From positions 7,317 through 71,316 of the forward strand of contig JBBQKU010000019.1 of NCBI GenBank assembly GCA_038327195.1: a stretch of DNA of 64,000 nucleotides. Reading direction: 5' to 3'. Positions within the stretch are counted from its first letter, which is position 1, and each line of letters opens with the position of its first letter. Below, one piece after another: positions 19,264 through 28,396 of the stretch. Below the pieces are notes generated by a model that saw only the letters and a list, made by a program, of their open reading frames with translations, had not been told where the DNA came from and searched no databases. This DNA is from UBA4416 sp038327195. GTDB taxonomy: Bacteria; Bacteroidota; Bacteroidia; B-17B0; Aurantibacillaceae. The position numbers were made by a program, and so were the translations under genes.

Positions 19264-19521
19264 ATGGCAAATCATAAGTCGGCAATAAAAAGAATTAGAT
19301 CAAATAACGCAAAACGTTTATCGAATCGTTATTATGCTAAAACAACTCGTAATGCAATCAAAAAATTGCGCGATACAGATACTAAAACAGAAGCAGGAGC
19401 TTTATTACCTAAAGTTGTTGCTATGATTGATAAATTGGCTAAAAAAAGTGTGATACACAAGAATAAAGCATCAAATTTAAAGTCTAAATTAACTAAAAAA
19501 GTTAATGCTATTGCTAAATAA
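19264..19521 (+). CDS. rpsT: 30S ribosomal protein S20
   Basis: The 85-residue basic helical protein begins MANHKSAIKRIRSNNAKR, the classic S20 N-terminus, and has the usual family length. It binds 16S rRNA in the body of the small subunit. It is monocistronic: it has its own TTG/TAnnTTTG promoter and a hairpin terminator 31 bases after the stop. Confidence 0.98.
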   Translation: MANHKSAIKRIRSNNAKRLSNRYYAKTTRNAIKKLRDTDTKTEAGALLPKVVAMIDKLAKKSVIHKNKASNLKSKLTKKVNAIAK

Positions 19522-19543
19522 GTTGTAGCATTTTTGTAAAATT

Positions 19544-19574
19544 AAAAAATCCCACTTTATGTGGTTTTTTTTTT
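19544..19574 (+). terminator. rpsT terminator
   Basis: An A-run, then CCAC-TTTAT-GTGG, is followed by a run of ten T. The short GC core is extended by A:T pairs. Confidence 0.75.
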
Positions 19575-19606
19575 GACAATAAATTAGGCTGTAAATAATA
19601 AATTCT

Positions 19607-19614
19607 TATTTTTG
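19607..19614 (+). promoter_or_regulatory. -7 box of the TPR lipoprotein gene
   Basis: TATTTTTG matches TAnnTTTG and lies 30 bases before the ATG at 19645. No convincing TTG is found at the usual spacing. Confidence 0.6.
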
Positions 19615-19644
19615 CATAAAAATTTAACAAATAATCCTTAAAAA

Positions 19645-21384
19645 ATGAATTCTAAAAATTTACGAAACTTAAGTTTAGCTGTTGGAGCTACCGCATTACT
19701 TGTGGGATGTAACGGACTAGGTAAAATGGTAAAAAAACAAAGTACAATTACTTATGATGTAAAACCAAATCCATTGGAAATGCACGGAGACAGTGTAGTA
19801 TTTAGTGTTTCAGGTAAATACCCAGCTAAGTTATTTGCTAAAAAAGCAACGGTAACTGTAACTCCCGTAGTTAAGTTTGCTGGTGGGGAAAAAGCGATGA
19901 AACCAATCATTTTAGTAGGAGAAAAAGCAACAGGAAGTGGCCAAAAAATCAGTTATGAAAAAGGTGGTACTTTTAGTTACACTAGTGAAAAATTTGCCTA
20001 TGCGCCAGCAATGAAAGTTGCAACTGTTGAGTTACGTGCTCAAGGTGCTGTTAAAAAGAAAACTAAAGATTTTACTCCAATTACTTTAGCCGATGGTACA
20101 ATTATAACTCCTTTATTAGTTCGTAATGACGAAAAAGGAATTTATGCAGCTGATGCATTTGTAAAATCAGTTCCTGCTAATCAAGTTGCTAATATTTATT
20201 ATGTTATTAATAAATCAGACGTACGTTCATCTGAATTGAAATCTGAAGAAATGAAAAATATCCAAACTTTTATTTCTCAAAATATTAATAACCCTTGGTA
20301 TATGTTTAAAGACATTAGCGTTTCTGCATATGCATCTCCAGACGGAGAACTTTCTTTAAATGCTGATTTAGCTAAAGATCGTGCTAAATCTGGTTCTAAA
20401 GCTTTAATGGGCGAATTCAAAAAAAATAAAAACAAAGACCAATTATTTGGTAAAGAAGAAGCAAACTACAAAACACAAACAACTGCTGAAGATTGGGATG
20501 GTTTTAAAACGTTAATGGAAGGTTCTTCAATCGCTGATAAAGATTTAATTTTACGTGTATTAACGATGTATACTGACGGTGAACAACGTGAAAAAGAAAT
20601 TAAAAATTTATCAAAAACTTATACTGAAGTTGCTGAGAAAATTTTACCAAAATTACGCCGTTCAGTTTTAACTGTTAACGTAGATAAAAAATCACGTACT
20701 GATGAGCAAATAACTAAATTAACTACAACCAACATTGATAGTTTATCTTTAGAGGAGTTATTATATGCTGCTAACTTAACTACTGATTTAAATAATAAAG
20801 TTATGATTTACAAGGCAGCAGAAAAAAACTTTGCGAGCGATTGGAGAACTTCTAATAATTTAGGGGTTGCTTTATTAGCACAAAACAAAGTTTCTGAAGC
20901 AGGTGAAGCATTTACAAGAGCTGAAAAAACAGCTAATGGAAACCCAATAGTAATGAATCAACTAGGTATCATTGCTGCAAAAGGCGGTGACCGTGTTAAA
21001 GCTATGGAATATTATAATAAAGCAAATGGTGCTGGTTCAGAAGTTAATTACAATAAAGGAATTGTAAATGTTCGTGATGGTAAATATGCAGATGCTGTTT
21101 CTAACTTCGGTTCAAGTAAAGATTTCAACAAAGCATTAGCTGAATTGTTAAATGGTAATGCTGGTGCTGTAACTACTACTTTAGATGGTGGAAATGATAA
21201 AGATAACGCAATGGCATTTTATTTAAAAGCAGTTGCAGCAGCACGTGGCGCTAATGCAGCAAATGTTGTTTCTAATTTAAAAACAGCTATTGAAAAAGAC
21301 GGAAGTCTTAAAGCAGCAGCTAAAGATGATGCAGAATTTATTAAATTAAAAGAAAATGCAGAATTTAAAGCATTAGTAAACTAA
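19645..21384 (+). CDS. Outer-membrane lipoprotein with OmpA-like segment and TPR repeats
   Basis: The 579-residue protein has a lipoprotein signal (LLVGC, lipidated Cys22). The N-terminal beta-rich region covers about 30-160. A segment at about 185-265 (ISVSAYASPDGELSLNADLAKDRAKSG) resembles the OmpA-like fold with its A-x-P-x-G and N-x-x-L-x-x-x-R-A pattern. TPR repeats follow from about 360 to 560 (LGVALLAQNKVSEAGEAF, LGIIAAKGGDRVKAMEYY). It has its own promoter box and a strong terminator, so it is probably monocistronic. This is a common Bacteroidota architecture of unknown role, likely in envelope structure. Confidence 0.78.
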   Translation: MNSKNLRNLSLAVGATALLVGCNGLGKMVKKQSTITYDVKPNPLEMHGDSVVFSVSGKYPAKLFAKKATVTVTPVVKFAGGEKAMKPIILVGEKATGSGQKISYEKGGTFSYTSEKFAYAPAMKVATVELRAQGAVKKKTKDFTPITLADGTIITPLLVRNDEKGIYAADAFVKSVPANQVANIYYVINKSDVRSSELKSEEMKNIQTFISQNINNPWYMFKDISVSAYASPDGELSLNADLAKDRAKSGSKALMGEFKKNKNKDQLFGKEEANYKTQTTAEDWDGFKTLMEGSSIADKDLILRVLTMYTDGEQREKEIKNLSKTYTEVAEKILPKLRRSVLTVNVDKKSRTDEQITKLTTTNIDSLSLEELLYAANLTTDLNNKVMIYKAAEKNFASDWRTSNNLGVALLAQNKVSEAGEAFTRAEKTANGNPIVMNQLGIIAAKGGDRVKAMEYYNKANGAGSEVNYNKGIVNVRDGKYADAVSNFGSSKDFNKALAELLNGNAGAVTTTLDGGNDKDNAMAFYLKAVAAARGANAANVVSNLKTAIEKDGSLKAAAKDDAEFIKLKENAEFKALVN

Positions 21385-21410
21385 AATAATTTTATTTATT
21401 TGAAATAAAA

Positions 21411-21437
21411 AACCCTCAAAGAAATTTGAGGGTTTTT
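21411..21437. terminator. Bidirectional terminator between convergent genes
   Basis: The perfect 10-bp stem AACCCTCAAA/TTTGAGGGTT has a GAAA tetraloop, with A-run before and T-run after. It serves the lipoprotein gene (plus) and the FAD oxidoreductase gene (minus). Confidence 0.92.
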
Positions 21438-21477
21438 TATTTTGCGCGTATTTTTTTATTCCAAACTATCAGAATTG

Positions 21478-22647
21478 TTAATCTTTTATCACTTCCTCGG
21501 CCGCAATTTTTCCAACTAAACTTCCAATAGCAACGCCCATACCGCCCATTCTAACTGCACAAATCACATTTTTTGTAACTGCCTTAATAATTGGTTTTTT
21601 TTCACTTCCAATTCCCATTATTCCTGCCCAACGTTGTTCTATTTCAAATTCTTGATTTGGAAGAATTACATTTTTTAGAAATGTATTAAGGTAAGTTTGA
21701 ATTTTAGTATTTAATTTAAAATCTGTAGAAGTTTCGATTTCAAAATCTATATTTCTACCACCTCCTAATAATATGCGATTTCCTATATTTCTAAAATAGA
21801 CATAGCCTTCATTATAGTGAAATGTCCCTTTTATTTTTAAATTTGGAATGGGTTTAGTAATTAAAACCTGAGCCCTCGCTGGTTTTATATCTTTAATTTT
21901 CAGCAATTCATTAGCAAATCCATTTGTTGCTACTATTACTTTCTTAGATTTTATTTCTCCAATATTCGTATCAAGTATTACATTAGTTTTAATATCAATT
22001 ACTGTTTTTACTTCAATAGAATTTAAAATGAGAATCCCTATGTTTGAGGCATATTTCAAAAGGTTAATCATCATTTTACCAGTATCAATTTGACCTTCTT
22101 TTGTGTTATTTATCACACCAATAATGTTATTCAATCCAAAGCTTTTTATTTTATTTGGATCAATTTTATAGGTCTGTTTTTGTTTCGTAAAAGAAAATAA
22201 ATCTTTATTCAATCCATTAATTTCAGAAATACATTTATTATACTTCGTAGTATCATCAAATAATTCATAACCGCCATAATTTTTAAAATCTATATTCTTA
22301 TCTCGCAATCTATTTCGCAAAATTTCTAATCCTTTTATTCGCATTTCAACTGTTTGCAAAACTTGATCTTTTGATGAGTTTTTTACATCTGAAATTAATT
22401 CACTTACACTTCCAAAACATGCGAATCCAGCATTTTTTGTACTAGCTCCGGTTGGAAAAATCCCCCTTTCTAATATGATTATTTTTGCTTTTTTGTTCGC
22501 CTCTTTAAATGAAATTGCAGAGCTTAATCCAACAATTCCGCTACCTATAACTATTAGGTCAATGTCCGTTAAATAGGATTGTGTTTCCCAAAAGCTATGA
22601 TTTGTTATTTTTTTACCTTTTTGCATGTTTTTAGTGGCGGTTTTCAT
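21478..22647 (-). CDS. FAD-dependent oxidoreductase, DAO (glycine/D-amino-acid oxidase) fold
   Basis: The 389-residue protein has the dinucleotide-binding motif VIGSGIVGLSSAISF near residue 33 and the ribose-binding acid in IILERG. TGASTKNAG is typical of the DAO family, and a C-terminal FAD contact lies in GGMGVAIGSLVGKIAAEE. Family members oxidise amines or amino acids such as glycine, sarcosine or D-amino acids; nothing here fixes the substrate. A 30-residue N-terminal extension precedes the Rossmann fold, and an internal Met at residue 8 is an alternative start. It stands alone, convergent with the lipoprotein gene and divergent from the repeat protein. Confidence 0.88.
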   Translation of the reverse strand: MKTATKNMQKGKKITNHSFWETQSYLTDIDLIVIGSGIVGLSSAISFKEANKKAKIIILERGIFPTGASTKNAGFACFGSVSELISDVKNSSKDQVLQTVEMRIKGLEILRNRLRDKNIDFKNYGGYELFDDTTKYNKCISEINGLNKDLFSFTKQKQTYKIDPNKIKSFGLNNIIGVINNTKEGQIDTGKMMINLLKYASNIGILILNSIEVKTVIDIKTNVILDTNIGEIKSKKVIVATNGFANELLKIKDIKPARAQVLITKPIPNLKIKGTFHYNEGYVYFRNIGNRILLGGGRNIDFEIETSTDFKLNTKIQTYLNTFLKNVILPNQEFEIEQRWAGIMGIGSEKKPIIKAVTKNVICAVRMGGMGVAIGSLVGKIAAEEVIKD

Positions 22648-22697
22648 GGAATTTTGATTAAATTTATCCTTTTATACAAAAATACATTTTGTTTGTA

Positions 22698-25388
22698 ATG
22701 AAACATATTTTTCCCATAATTACTATATTATTAGTTTTTTCTTTTGCAGGATTTGCACAAGATTGGACTCTACCATTTTCTAGTAGAATTGAAAAGTCAG
22801 GAAAAAAACTACAAGGTGCTACCATTACCTTGATGCAAGGTTCTAAACAAATTATGCAAACAATGACAAGCGATGACGGCGCTTTTAAATTTCAAATCCC
22901 CCCAAATGGTGATTTTACGATTGTTGTTACAAAAACAGGACATTGTACAAAAAAATTTCAAATATCAACTAGAGGAGTTCCAGCAGATAAAACAAAAGAT
23001 AGTTTTAAAGGATTTAACATAGAATCGATTAGTTTGTTTGAGCCTTTGCCAGGAATTGATTATTCAGTTCTAAATCAACCATTAGTAAAAGTCACTTACG
23101 ACTCAGCAAAAGATAATTTTGATTACGATGAAAATTACAGTAATCAGATGTTAGATGCATTGGATAGATTAAGAGAACTTGAACTAACAGCTATAAATAA
23201 ACAAAAGGAATTAGAAGCAAATTATCAATCAGCAATTAAAATTGCAGATAAAGCTTTCTTGAAAAAAGATTGGAATACTGCTAAAGCTTCCTATAATCAA
23301 GCTTCCTTATTGAAAATTTCCGAAAATTATCCAAAAGATCAATTAGCTCAAATTGATATTATTTTAAAAGATCAAGAAGCATTAAATAAAAAGGCTGAGG
23401 CCGATAAAGCGGCAGCAGCAAAAGCGGCAGCAGCAAAAGCAGCAGCCGACAAAGCAGCAGCCGACAAAGCAGCCGCAGATAAAGCCGCAGCAGATAAAGC
23501 AGCAGCAGATAAAGCAGCAGCAGATAAAGCAGCAGCAGATAAAGCATCAGCAGCAAAAGCCGCCGCAGATAAAGCCGCAGCAGATAAAGCAGCAGCCGAC
23601 AAAGCAGCTGCAGATAAAGCCGCCGCCGACAAAGCAGCAGCAGATAAAGCAGCCGCAGACAAAGCAGCAGCAGATAAAGTAGCAGCAGATAAAGCAGCCG
23701 CAGTAAAAGCAGCCGCAGATAAAGCAGCCGCAGACAAAGCCGCAGCCGACAAAGCAGCTGCAGATAAGGCAGCAGCAGACAAAGCAGCAGCAGATAAAGC
23801 ATCAGCAGTAAAAGCCGCAGCAGATAAAGCCGCAGTAGATAAAGCCGCAGCAGACAAAGCCGCAGCCGACAAAGCAGCTGCAGATAAGGCAGCAGCAGAT
23901 AAAGCAGCCGCAGACAAAGCAGCCGCAGACAAAGCAGCAGCAGATAAAGCATCAGCAGCAAAAGCCGCAGCAGATAAAGCAGCCGCAGACAAAGCCGCAG
24001 CCGACAAAGCAGCTGCAGATAAGGCAGCCGCAGACAAAGCCGCAGCCGACAAAGCAGCTGCAGATAAGGCAGCAGCGGATAAAGCAGCCGCAGATAAAGC
24101 AGCCGCAGACAAAGCCGCCGCCGACAAAGCATCAGCCGATAAAGCAGCCGTAGAGAAAGCAGCCGTAGAGAAAGCAGCTGCAGAGAAAGCAGCCGCAGAC
24201 AAAGCCGCCGCGGATAAAGCATCAGCCGACAAAGCATCAGCAGCAAAAGCCGCTGCAGATAAAGCAGCTGCAGACAAATCAGCAGCAGATAAGGCAGCAG
24301 CCGATAAAGCAGCCGCAGACAAAGCCGCCGCGGATAAAGCATCAGGCGACAAAGCATCAGCAGCAAAAGCCGCTGCAGATAAAGCAGCTGCAGATAAAGC
24401 CGCCGCAGACAAAGCCGCAGCGGACAAAGCCGCCGCAGATAAATTATTAGGAGACAAAGCGGCTGCCGACAAAGCATCAGCAGCAAAAGCCGCTGCAGAT
24501 AAAGCAGCTGCAGACAAATCAGCAGCAGATAAGGCAGCAGCCGACAAAGCCGCCGCAGATAAAGCAGTAGCCGATAAAGCCGCAGCGGACAAAGCAGCCG
24601 CAGATAAATTATTAGGAGATAAAGCCGCCGCAGACAAAGCCGCAGCGGACAAAGCAGCCGCAGCAAAAGTAGCCGCGGATAAAGCAGCAGCAGCAAAAGT
24701 AGCCGCGGATAAAGCAGCAGCCGACAAAGCAGCTGCAGACAAATCAGCAGCCGACAAAGCAGCAGCCGACAAAGCAGCCGCAGACAAATCAGCAGCCGAC
24801 AAAGCCGCTGCAGACAAAGCCGCAGCGGATAAAGCAGCCGCAGATAAATTATTAGGAGATAAAGCAGCAGCAGCAAAAGCAGCCGCGGATAAGGCATCAG
24901 CAGATAAAGCAGCAGCCGACAAAGCCGCCGCAGATAAGGCAGCAGCGGACAAAGCAAAAGCGGAACATACAATTGCTCCTAAATTAGGTGTAGATAAATA
25001 TAAAGACGCTATTGGTAAAGCTGACGGTTATTTTAAAATGAAACGTTATCAGGAGGCTAAAAAATCATACGAAGAGGCATTAATTGAAAAAGCAAATGAT
25101 ACTTATGCTAAAAATAAATTAATAGAAATTGAAAAGCTGTTAAATTCAGATTCAGCAAATGTTAATTTAGTTGATGAAAAAATGAAAGCTTTAATGGCTA
25201 AATACCCTTTAGGTGTTACTGAAGAAACAATTAGTGGTACTGGTGTTGTTATTATTCAGCGTGTAGTAGTTAAAGAAACAGCAGCCTATATATATCAAAA
25301 GAAAATATTTAGCTGGGGCGGAACAACTTACTTACGAGATTCTAGCCCTATTACTGAATCAATTTTTGAACAAGAAACAAAACCTTAA
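22698..25388 (+). CDS. Secreted protein with about 100 tandem A-A-A-D-K units between a CRD-like domain and a TPR-like tail
   Basis: From ATG 22698 the product is 896 residues (an upstream in-frame TTG at 22689 adds three). A signal peptide ends in GFAQ. A carboxypeptidase-regulatory-like beta domain covers about 20-110 (GATITLMQGSKQ, SDDGAFKFQIPP). Helical TPR-like sequence covers about 140-230. About 520 residues are a degenerate pentapeptide repeat AAADK with variants AAAAK, ASADK, SAADK and LLGDK. The tail (about 756-896) starts with a TPR (KRYQEAKKSYEEAL). The repeat should form a long charged alanine-rich helix resembling the helical domain of TolA. It is probably periplasmic, given the signal peptide and the absence of a sorting domain. 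Function is unknown; a spacer or tether role is inferred. Confidence 0.85.
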   Translation: MKHIFPIITILLVFSFAGFAQDWTLPFSSRIEKSGKKLQGATITLMQGSKQIMQTMTSDDGAFKFQIPPNGDFTIVVTKTGHCTKKFQISTRGVPADKTKDSFKGFNIESISLFEPLPGIDYSVLNQPLVKVTYDSAKDNFDYDENYSNQMLDALDRLRELELTAINKQKELEANYQSAIKIADKAFLKKDWNTAKASYNQASLLKISENYPKDQLAQIDIILKDQEALNKKAEADKAAAAKAAAAKAAADKAAADKAAADKAAADKAAADKAAADKAAADKASAAKAAADKAAADKAAADKAAADKAAADKAAADKAAADKAAADKVAADKAAAVKAAADKAAADKAAADKAAADKAAADKAAADKASAVKAAADKAAVDKAAADKAAADKAAADKAAADKAAADKAAADKAAADKASAAKAAADKAAADKAAADKAAADKAAADKAAADKAAADKAAADKAAADKAAADKAAADKASADKAAVEKAAVEKAAAEKAAADKAAADKASADKASAAKAAADKAAADKSAADKAAADKAAADKAAADKASGDKASAAKAAADKAAADKAAADKAAADKAAADKLLGDKAAADKASAAKAAADKAAADKSAADKAAADKAAADKAVADKAAADKAAADKLLGDKAAADKAAADKAAAAKVAADKAAAAKVAADKAAADKAAADKSAADKAAADKAAADKSAADKAAADKAAADKAAADKLLGDKAAAAKAAADKASADKAAADKAAADKAAADKAKAEHTIAPKLGVDKYKDAIGKADGYFKMKRYQEAKKSYEEALIEKANDTYAKNKLIEIEKLLNSDSANVNLVDEKMKALMAKYPLGVTEETISGTGVVIIQRVVVKETAAYIYQKKIFSWGGTTYLRDSSPITESIFEQETKP
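23398..24963 (+). repeat. 15-bp coding minisatellite (A-A-A-D-K), about 104 units
   Basis: The unit is GCAGCAGATAAAGCA-like with heavy synonymous mixing (GCA/GCC/GCG, GAT/GAC). Higher-order repeats are marked by LLGDK and ASAAK units that recur at intervals. There is no in-frame stop on the plus strand. The GC content is well above the rest of the window because of the alanine codons. Confidence 0.95.
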
Positions 25389-25396
25389 TTATTTTT

Positions 25397-26335
25397 ATGC
25401 CTGATATTTTTGATGAAGCAAATTGTTGCGTTTGTAACAATTCAGACCCTAAAGAATTTAAAGTAAAATATCAAAAAGATAATTACGCAGTTTGTGAATG
25501 TAATAAATGTTCATTCGTTTTTATTCCCCCATATTTTCGTAAACAAATTTCTTACGAAAACTATAAAGATGAAAATGTTGCTATTGCGGTTAGAAATGGA
25601 AACAATTTTGTGAAAATTGAACGCCATAAATTAAGATATAACTTAATTAAAAAATATAAACCAAGTGGTTCGTTGTTTGATTTAGGAGCTGGTTGGGGGC
25701 ATTTTATGTTAACAGGACAGCAATTAGGTTATGATGTATATGGAATTGAAATTTCAGAACAACCTTATTTATATTCAAAAAATGATTTAAAGTTACCCGT
25801 TGATCATATCGATTTTTTTGAAATGAAAGAAGATAAATCCTTTGATATTATTACCATGTGGGATGTTTTAGAACACATTGATAAAGCAGATCCGTTTATT
25901 GAAAAATGCGCTCGAATAAATTCTAAAAATGGGTATATCGTCATTCAAGTTCCTCAAATTGATTCTTATTTTGCGAAAAAATATAAAGACGAATGGAAAA
26001 TGATGAGTCTGGATCATGTAAATTATTTTGGCAAAAAAACAATCACTCAATTATTAAATAAACATGGTTATGAAGTAGAGTGTATCAAATCTTCATTTGA
26101 AATAAAACTATTTATCATGTATACCGTTTTACCTTTTATTAAAAAATTTAAAGGGACTAAAACTGAAAGTAAAACCGAAATTAAATCATCCGAAAGACAG
26201 CAATACTTTAATACATTTACTCAAAAACCAATGTGGAAATTAAAATTGTATATGAAAATTCATAATATCATTTACAATACGCTTTCTGCTTTAAACATTG
26301 GAGAAGAGATGATTGTGATTGCAAAGAAAAAATAA
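25397..26335 (+). CDS. Class I SAM-dependent methyltransferase with N-terminal zinc-ribbon-like cysteines
   Basis: The 312-residue protein starts with two Cys pairs (CCVC near residue 10 and CECNKC near 35) that look like a zinc ribbon. A methyltransferase fold follows, with SAM motif I LFDLGAGWGHF, an acidic loop YGIEIS, and the WDVLEHI post-motif seen in Methyltransf_23 enzymes. Members of this group often act on sugars or lipids in glycan biosynthesis. The gene follows the repeat protein by 8 bases and may be cotranscribed with it. The substrate is unknown. Confidence 0.87.
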   Translation: MPDIFDEANCCVCNNSDPKEFKVKYQKDNYAVCECNKCSFVFIPPYFRKQISYENYKDENVAIAVRNGNNFVKIERHKLRYNLIKKYKPSGSLFDLGAGWGHFMLTGQQLGYDVYGIEISEQPYLYSKNDLKLPVDHIDFFEMKEDKSFDIITMWDVLEHIDKADPFIEKCARINSKNGYIVIQVPQIDSYFAKKYKDEWKMMSLDHVNYFGKKTITQLLNKHGYEVECIKSSFEIKLFIMYTVLPFIKKFKGTKTESKTEIKSSERQQYFNTFTQKPMWKLKLYMKIHNIIYNTLSALNIGEEMIVIAKKK

Positions 26336-26337
26336 AA

Positions 26338-26859
26338 TTATTTAATACATTGAAATAAAATTTCATCTTCAAATTCGGTGCTCGAAATTTTATTCCATTG
26401 TTTTTTTATTCCTATTTCGGTAAATCCACATTTTTTAAATAGTAACTGACTACTTGTGTTTTTTGACCCGATGTTACAATATAATTGGTTTACTAATAAG
26501 GTTTTAAAAGCATATTCTTTAACTAATTTTATAGATTCGAAAGCGTAACCATTTTTTCGATAGTTTTCAAATATTAAAACTCCAATGCCAATGCGCTGAT
26601 GCAAAGGCTCAAAGTCAAATAAATCAATAGTTCCGATTGGTTCATTGCCTTCGTTCAAACAAATCATTAAACGTAATTGTTTGGTAGTATATATATCCTG
26701 ATAAGCACTTTCTAAATATTGAGATAAAATATCTTTACTAAATGGTGTAAGTGTATTACTTATCTGCCATACAGATCTGTCGTTTTCAATAGTATACAGT
26801 ATTTCAATATCTGCTTTTTCTAAAGCTCTTAAATAAATATGTTCCGACTTTATAAACAT
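26338..26859 (-). CDS. GNAT-family N-acetyltransferase (RimJ/RimL-like)
   Basis: The 173-residue GNAT fold has YLRALEKADIEILY at the start, a beta4 strand and pyrophosphate loop ENYRKNGYAFESIKLVKEYAF, and a C-terminal NTSSQLLFKKCGF typical of RimJ/RimL/SpeG-type acetyltransferases. Substrates of relatives include ribosomal protein N-termini, amino acids and polyamines; none can be assigned here. Its ATG abuts the stop of the upstream gene, so the two are cotranscribed. It converges with the methyltransferase gene with only 2 bases between stops and no terminator. Confidence 0.88.
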   Translation of the reverse strand: MFIKSEHIYLRALEKADIEILYTIENDRSVWQISNTLTPFSKDILSQYLESAYQDIYTTKQLRLMICLNEGNEPIGTIDLFDFEPLHQRIGIGVLIFENYRKNGYAFESIKLVKEYAFKTLLVNQLYCNIGSKNTSSQLLFKKCGFTEIGIKKQWNKISSTEFEDEILFQCIK

Positions 26860-27432
26860 TTATTTTTTATAAAAATGATTTCGTTCCTTTATAATAACTT
26901 CTTGTAATTCATCATATGTGTATAGTGGAAAAAAAAATTGATTTGATTTAATTTTATCCTCAATATTTAATCCTAATACCTTATCAATATAATCATTTTG
27001 TTTTAAACGCTCAATTAATTCATAGAGTAATTCAAATTCTTGTATTGAAACTACGTAAAATTCATTTAAAAATAATTTAACAGGACTTAAGCAACTAGCT
27101 TCGTTTGGTTTTACTTGAGTGAATTGTTTAATTTGAATCTGACAAATTTCTTTTTGATAATCCAAACTAAAAACTGGATGTTTTTTTAATTTAATAAATA
27201 TAGTTTCAATTTTTTTTTGCTGAATTGTTTTTAATAAGACAACTAAATCAATATCAGTTTCATGACCTTTAATTGTTAATGAATTATAACTTCCATTTAT
27301 TAAAATGCCAACATGAGGAGGTATTCTAGAAGCATGCATGACAACAATCCAAGAATTATCAGATAAATCTTCGATTGACACTTTATCTGATAAAGAAATT
27401 GAATATAAATTTTGATTTTCCAAAGCGTTCAA
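26860..27432 (-). CDS. Conserved hypothetical protein
   Basis: This protein of about 190 residues is not assigned to a family. The most distinctive segment is IVVMHASRIPPHVGILINGSYN followed by GHETDIDL, in the first third. The rest is mixed alpha/beta and hydrophilic, with no signal peptide or membrane segment, so it is probably cytosolic. The start is unclear: the first possible codon is TTG at 27432, which overlaps a perfect TATATTTG promoter box (27430-27437, minus strand). A TTG three codons later (27423) would then sit close to the transcript start. It is followed without a gap by the acetyltransferase, suggesting a shared role. Confidence 0.6.
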   Translation of the reverse strand: MNALENQNLYSISLSDKVSIEDLSDNSWIVVMHASRIPPHVGILINGSYNSLTIKGHETDIDLVVLLKTIQQKKIETIFIKLKKHPVFSLDYQKEICQIQIKQFTQVKPNEASCLSPVKLFLNEFYVVSIQEFELLYELIERLKQNDYIDKVLGLNIEDKIKSNQFFFPLYTYDELQEVIIKERNHFYKK

Positions 27433-27486
27433 ATATAAGAGTAATTAGAATGAGATGAAAGATTGGTTTGTGCATTATGTGAAATA

Positions 27487-28110
27487 TTAAATTCCAGATA
27501 AAATCATTTCTTTAATGGTATAATATTGTTTTAGTTTTAAACTTTTTTCTCTTCGCCAACCACTCGAAATATTAAGATTAAAAATCTCAGCAACTTCTTT
27601 ATAATTTTTATTATTTAAAAAAGCAGATACGTATTCAAAGTCATTTTTTTTCCAAGAATCAACATAATCTTCATAAATTAAAAAGAGGTTATTTAAATAC
27701 AAACTTGTTTTTTCGTTATTAGTTGCAATTAAAAAACGACTATCCGTTTTTTTAATTAATTTTAATCTCTCACGTGCATCAATTAAACTTAATCCTAATC
27801 TTTCATAGGCCGAATGTTTACTATGTATGGTCTTTAAGGTATCATGGTATAGAACATATTTTAATTTAAAATCTAAATTATTCTCTATCAAACATTCTTC
27901 AATATCAAACATTATTTCTAACGAACTTTGCAAGCTGTTTGTAATTCCTTGAAATTCAAAATTGGTAACCAAATCTAAGGCAGTAATAAAGTCGTTTTTA
28001 TGAATTTTATTAATTACTGAAGTAACGTTTTTCAAATCTGCTTCAATGGAGGGTTTATGATATGAATTCCCCAATTGTTTTAATTCTGCCATTAATATAA
28101 AATGTTCCAT
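27487..28110 (-). CDS. SatD-like family protein (putative)
   Basis: This is a 207-residue cytosolic protein. The opening FILMAELKQLGN, the NFEFQGI segment (SatD proteins have a GDEFQG-like segment) and the DIEECLIENNLDFKLKYVLY block recall SatD-like proteins. The C-terminal third (EVAEIFNLNISSGWRREKSL) looks like a helix-turn-helix. SatD proteins have no settled function. The gene stands alone, minus strand, divergent from rplM. The identification rests on motif recall and not on an alignment. Confidence 0.5.
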   Translation of the reverse strand: MEHFILMAELKQLGNSYHKPSIEADLKNVTSVINKIHKNDFITALDLVTNFEFQGITNSLQSSLEIMFDIEECLIENNLDFKLKYVLYHDTLKTIHSKHSAYERLGLSLIDARERLKLIKKTDSRFLIATNNEKTSLYLNNLFLIYEDYVDSWKKNDFEYVSAFLNNKNYKEVAEIFNLNISSGWRREKSLKLKQYYTIKEMILSGI

Positions 28111-28333
28111 GTTTTTTTAAAGAAGTTTTGGTTAATAACACTTAAAATAGACAGCTAAATAGGGCTGCATCAGCAATTTTATTTGTATCGATTCGCCATA
28201 AATAACGATTTTTGCTTACATCATTCCCGCAAATTATGTATATTGTGATTGGTTTGATAACGTGTTTTTTATTTATTAGTTTTTGCGCTATTAACGCAAA
28301 AGTATTAAATTTTTTAAAATATGTGTTATATTC

Positions 28334-28364
28334 TTTGCTACTTCCGAAAAAAGGCTTACATTTG
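28334..28364 (+). promoter_or_regulatory. Promoter of the rplM-rpsI operon
   Basis: TTTG at 28334-28337 and TACATTTG at 28357-28364 are spaced by exactly 19 bases, a textbook Bacteroidota housekeeping promoter. It lies 32 bases before the GTG start. The rest of 28111-28333 holds no supported gene. Confidence 0.88.
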
Positions 28365-28396
28365 CATCCCAATTTAGAAAATTTAAAAATAAAAAA

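Noticed and set aside
23398..24963. CRISPR-like array
   Set aside because: The repeats are directly adjacent 15-bp coding units without spacers, in frame with one protein.
23359..24972. Two long antisense open frames (over 520 codons) rich in Leu/Arg or Ser/Ala/Leu
   Set aside because: They are the complement of the A-A-A-D-K repeats; the repeat unit is free of stops in several frames. No signal, domain or promoter supports them.
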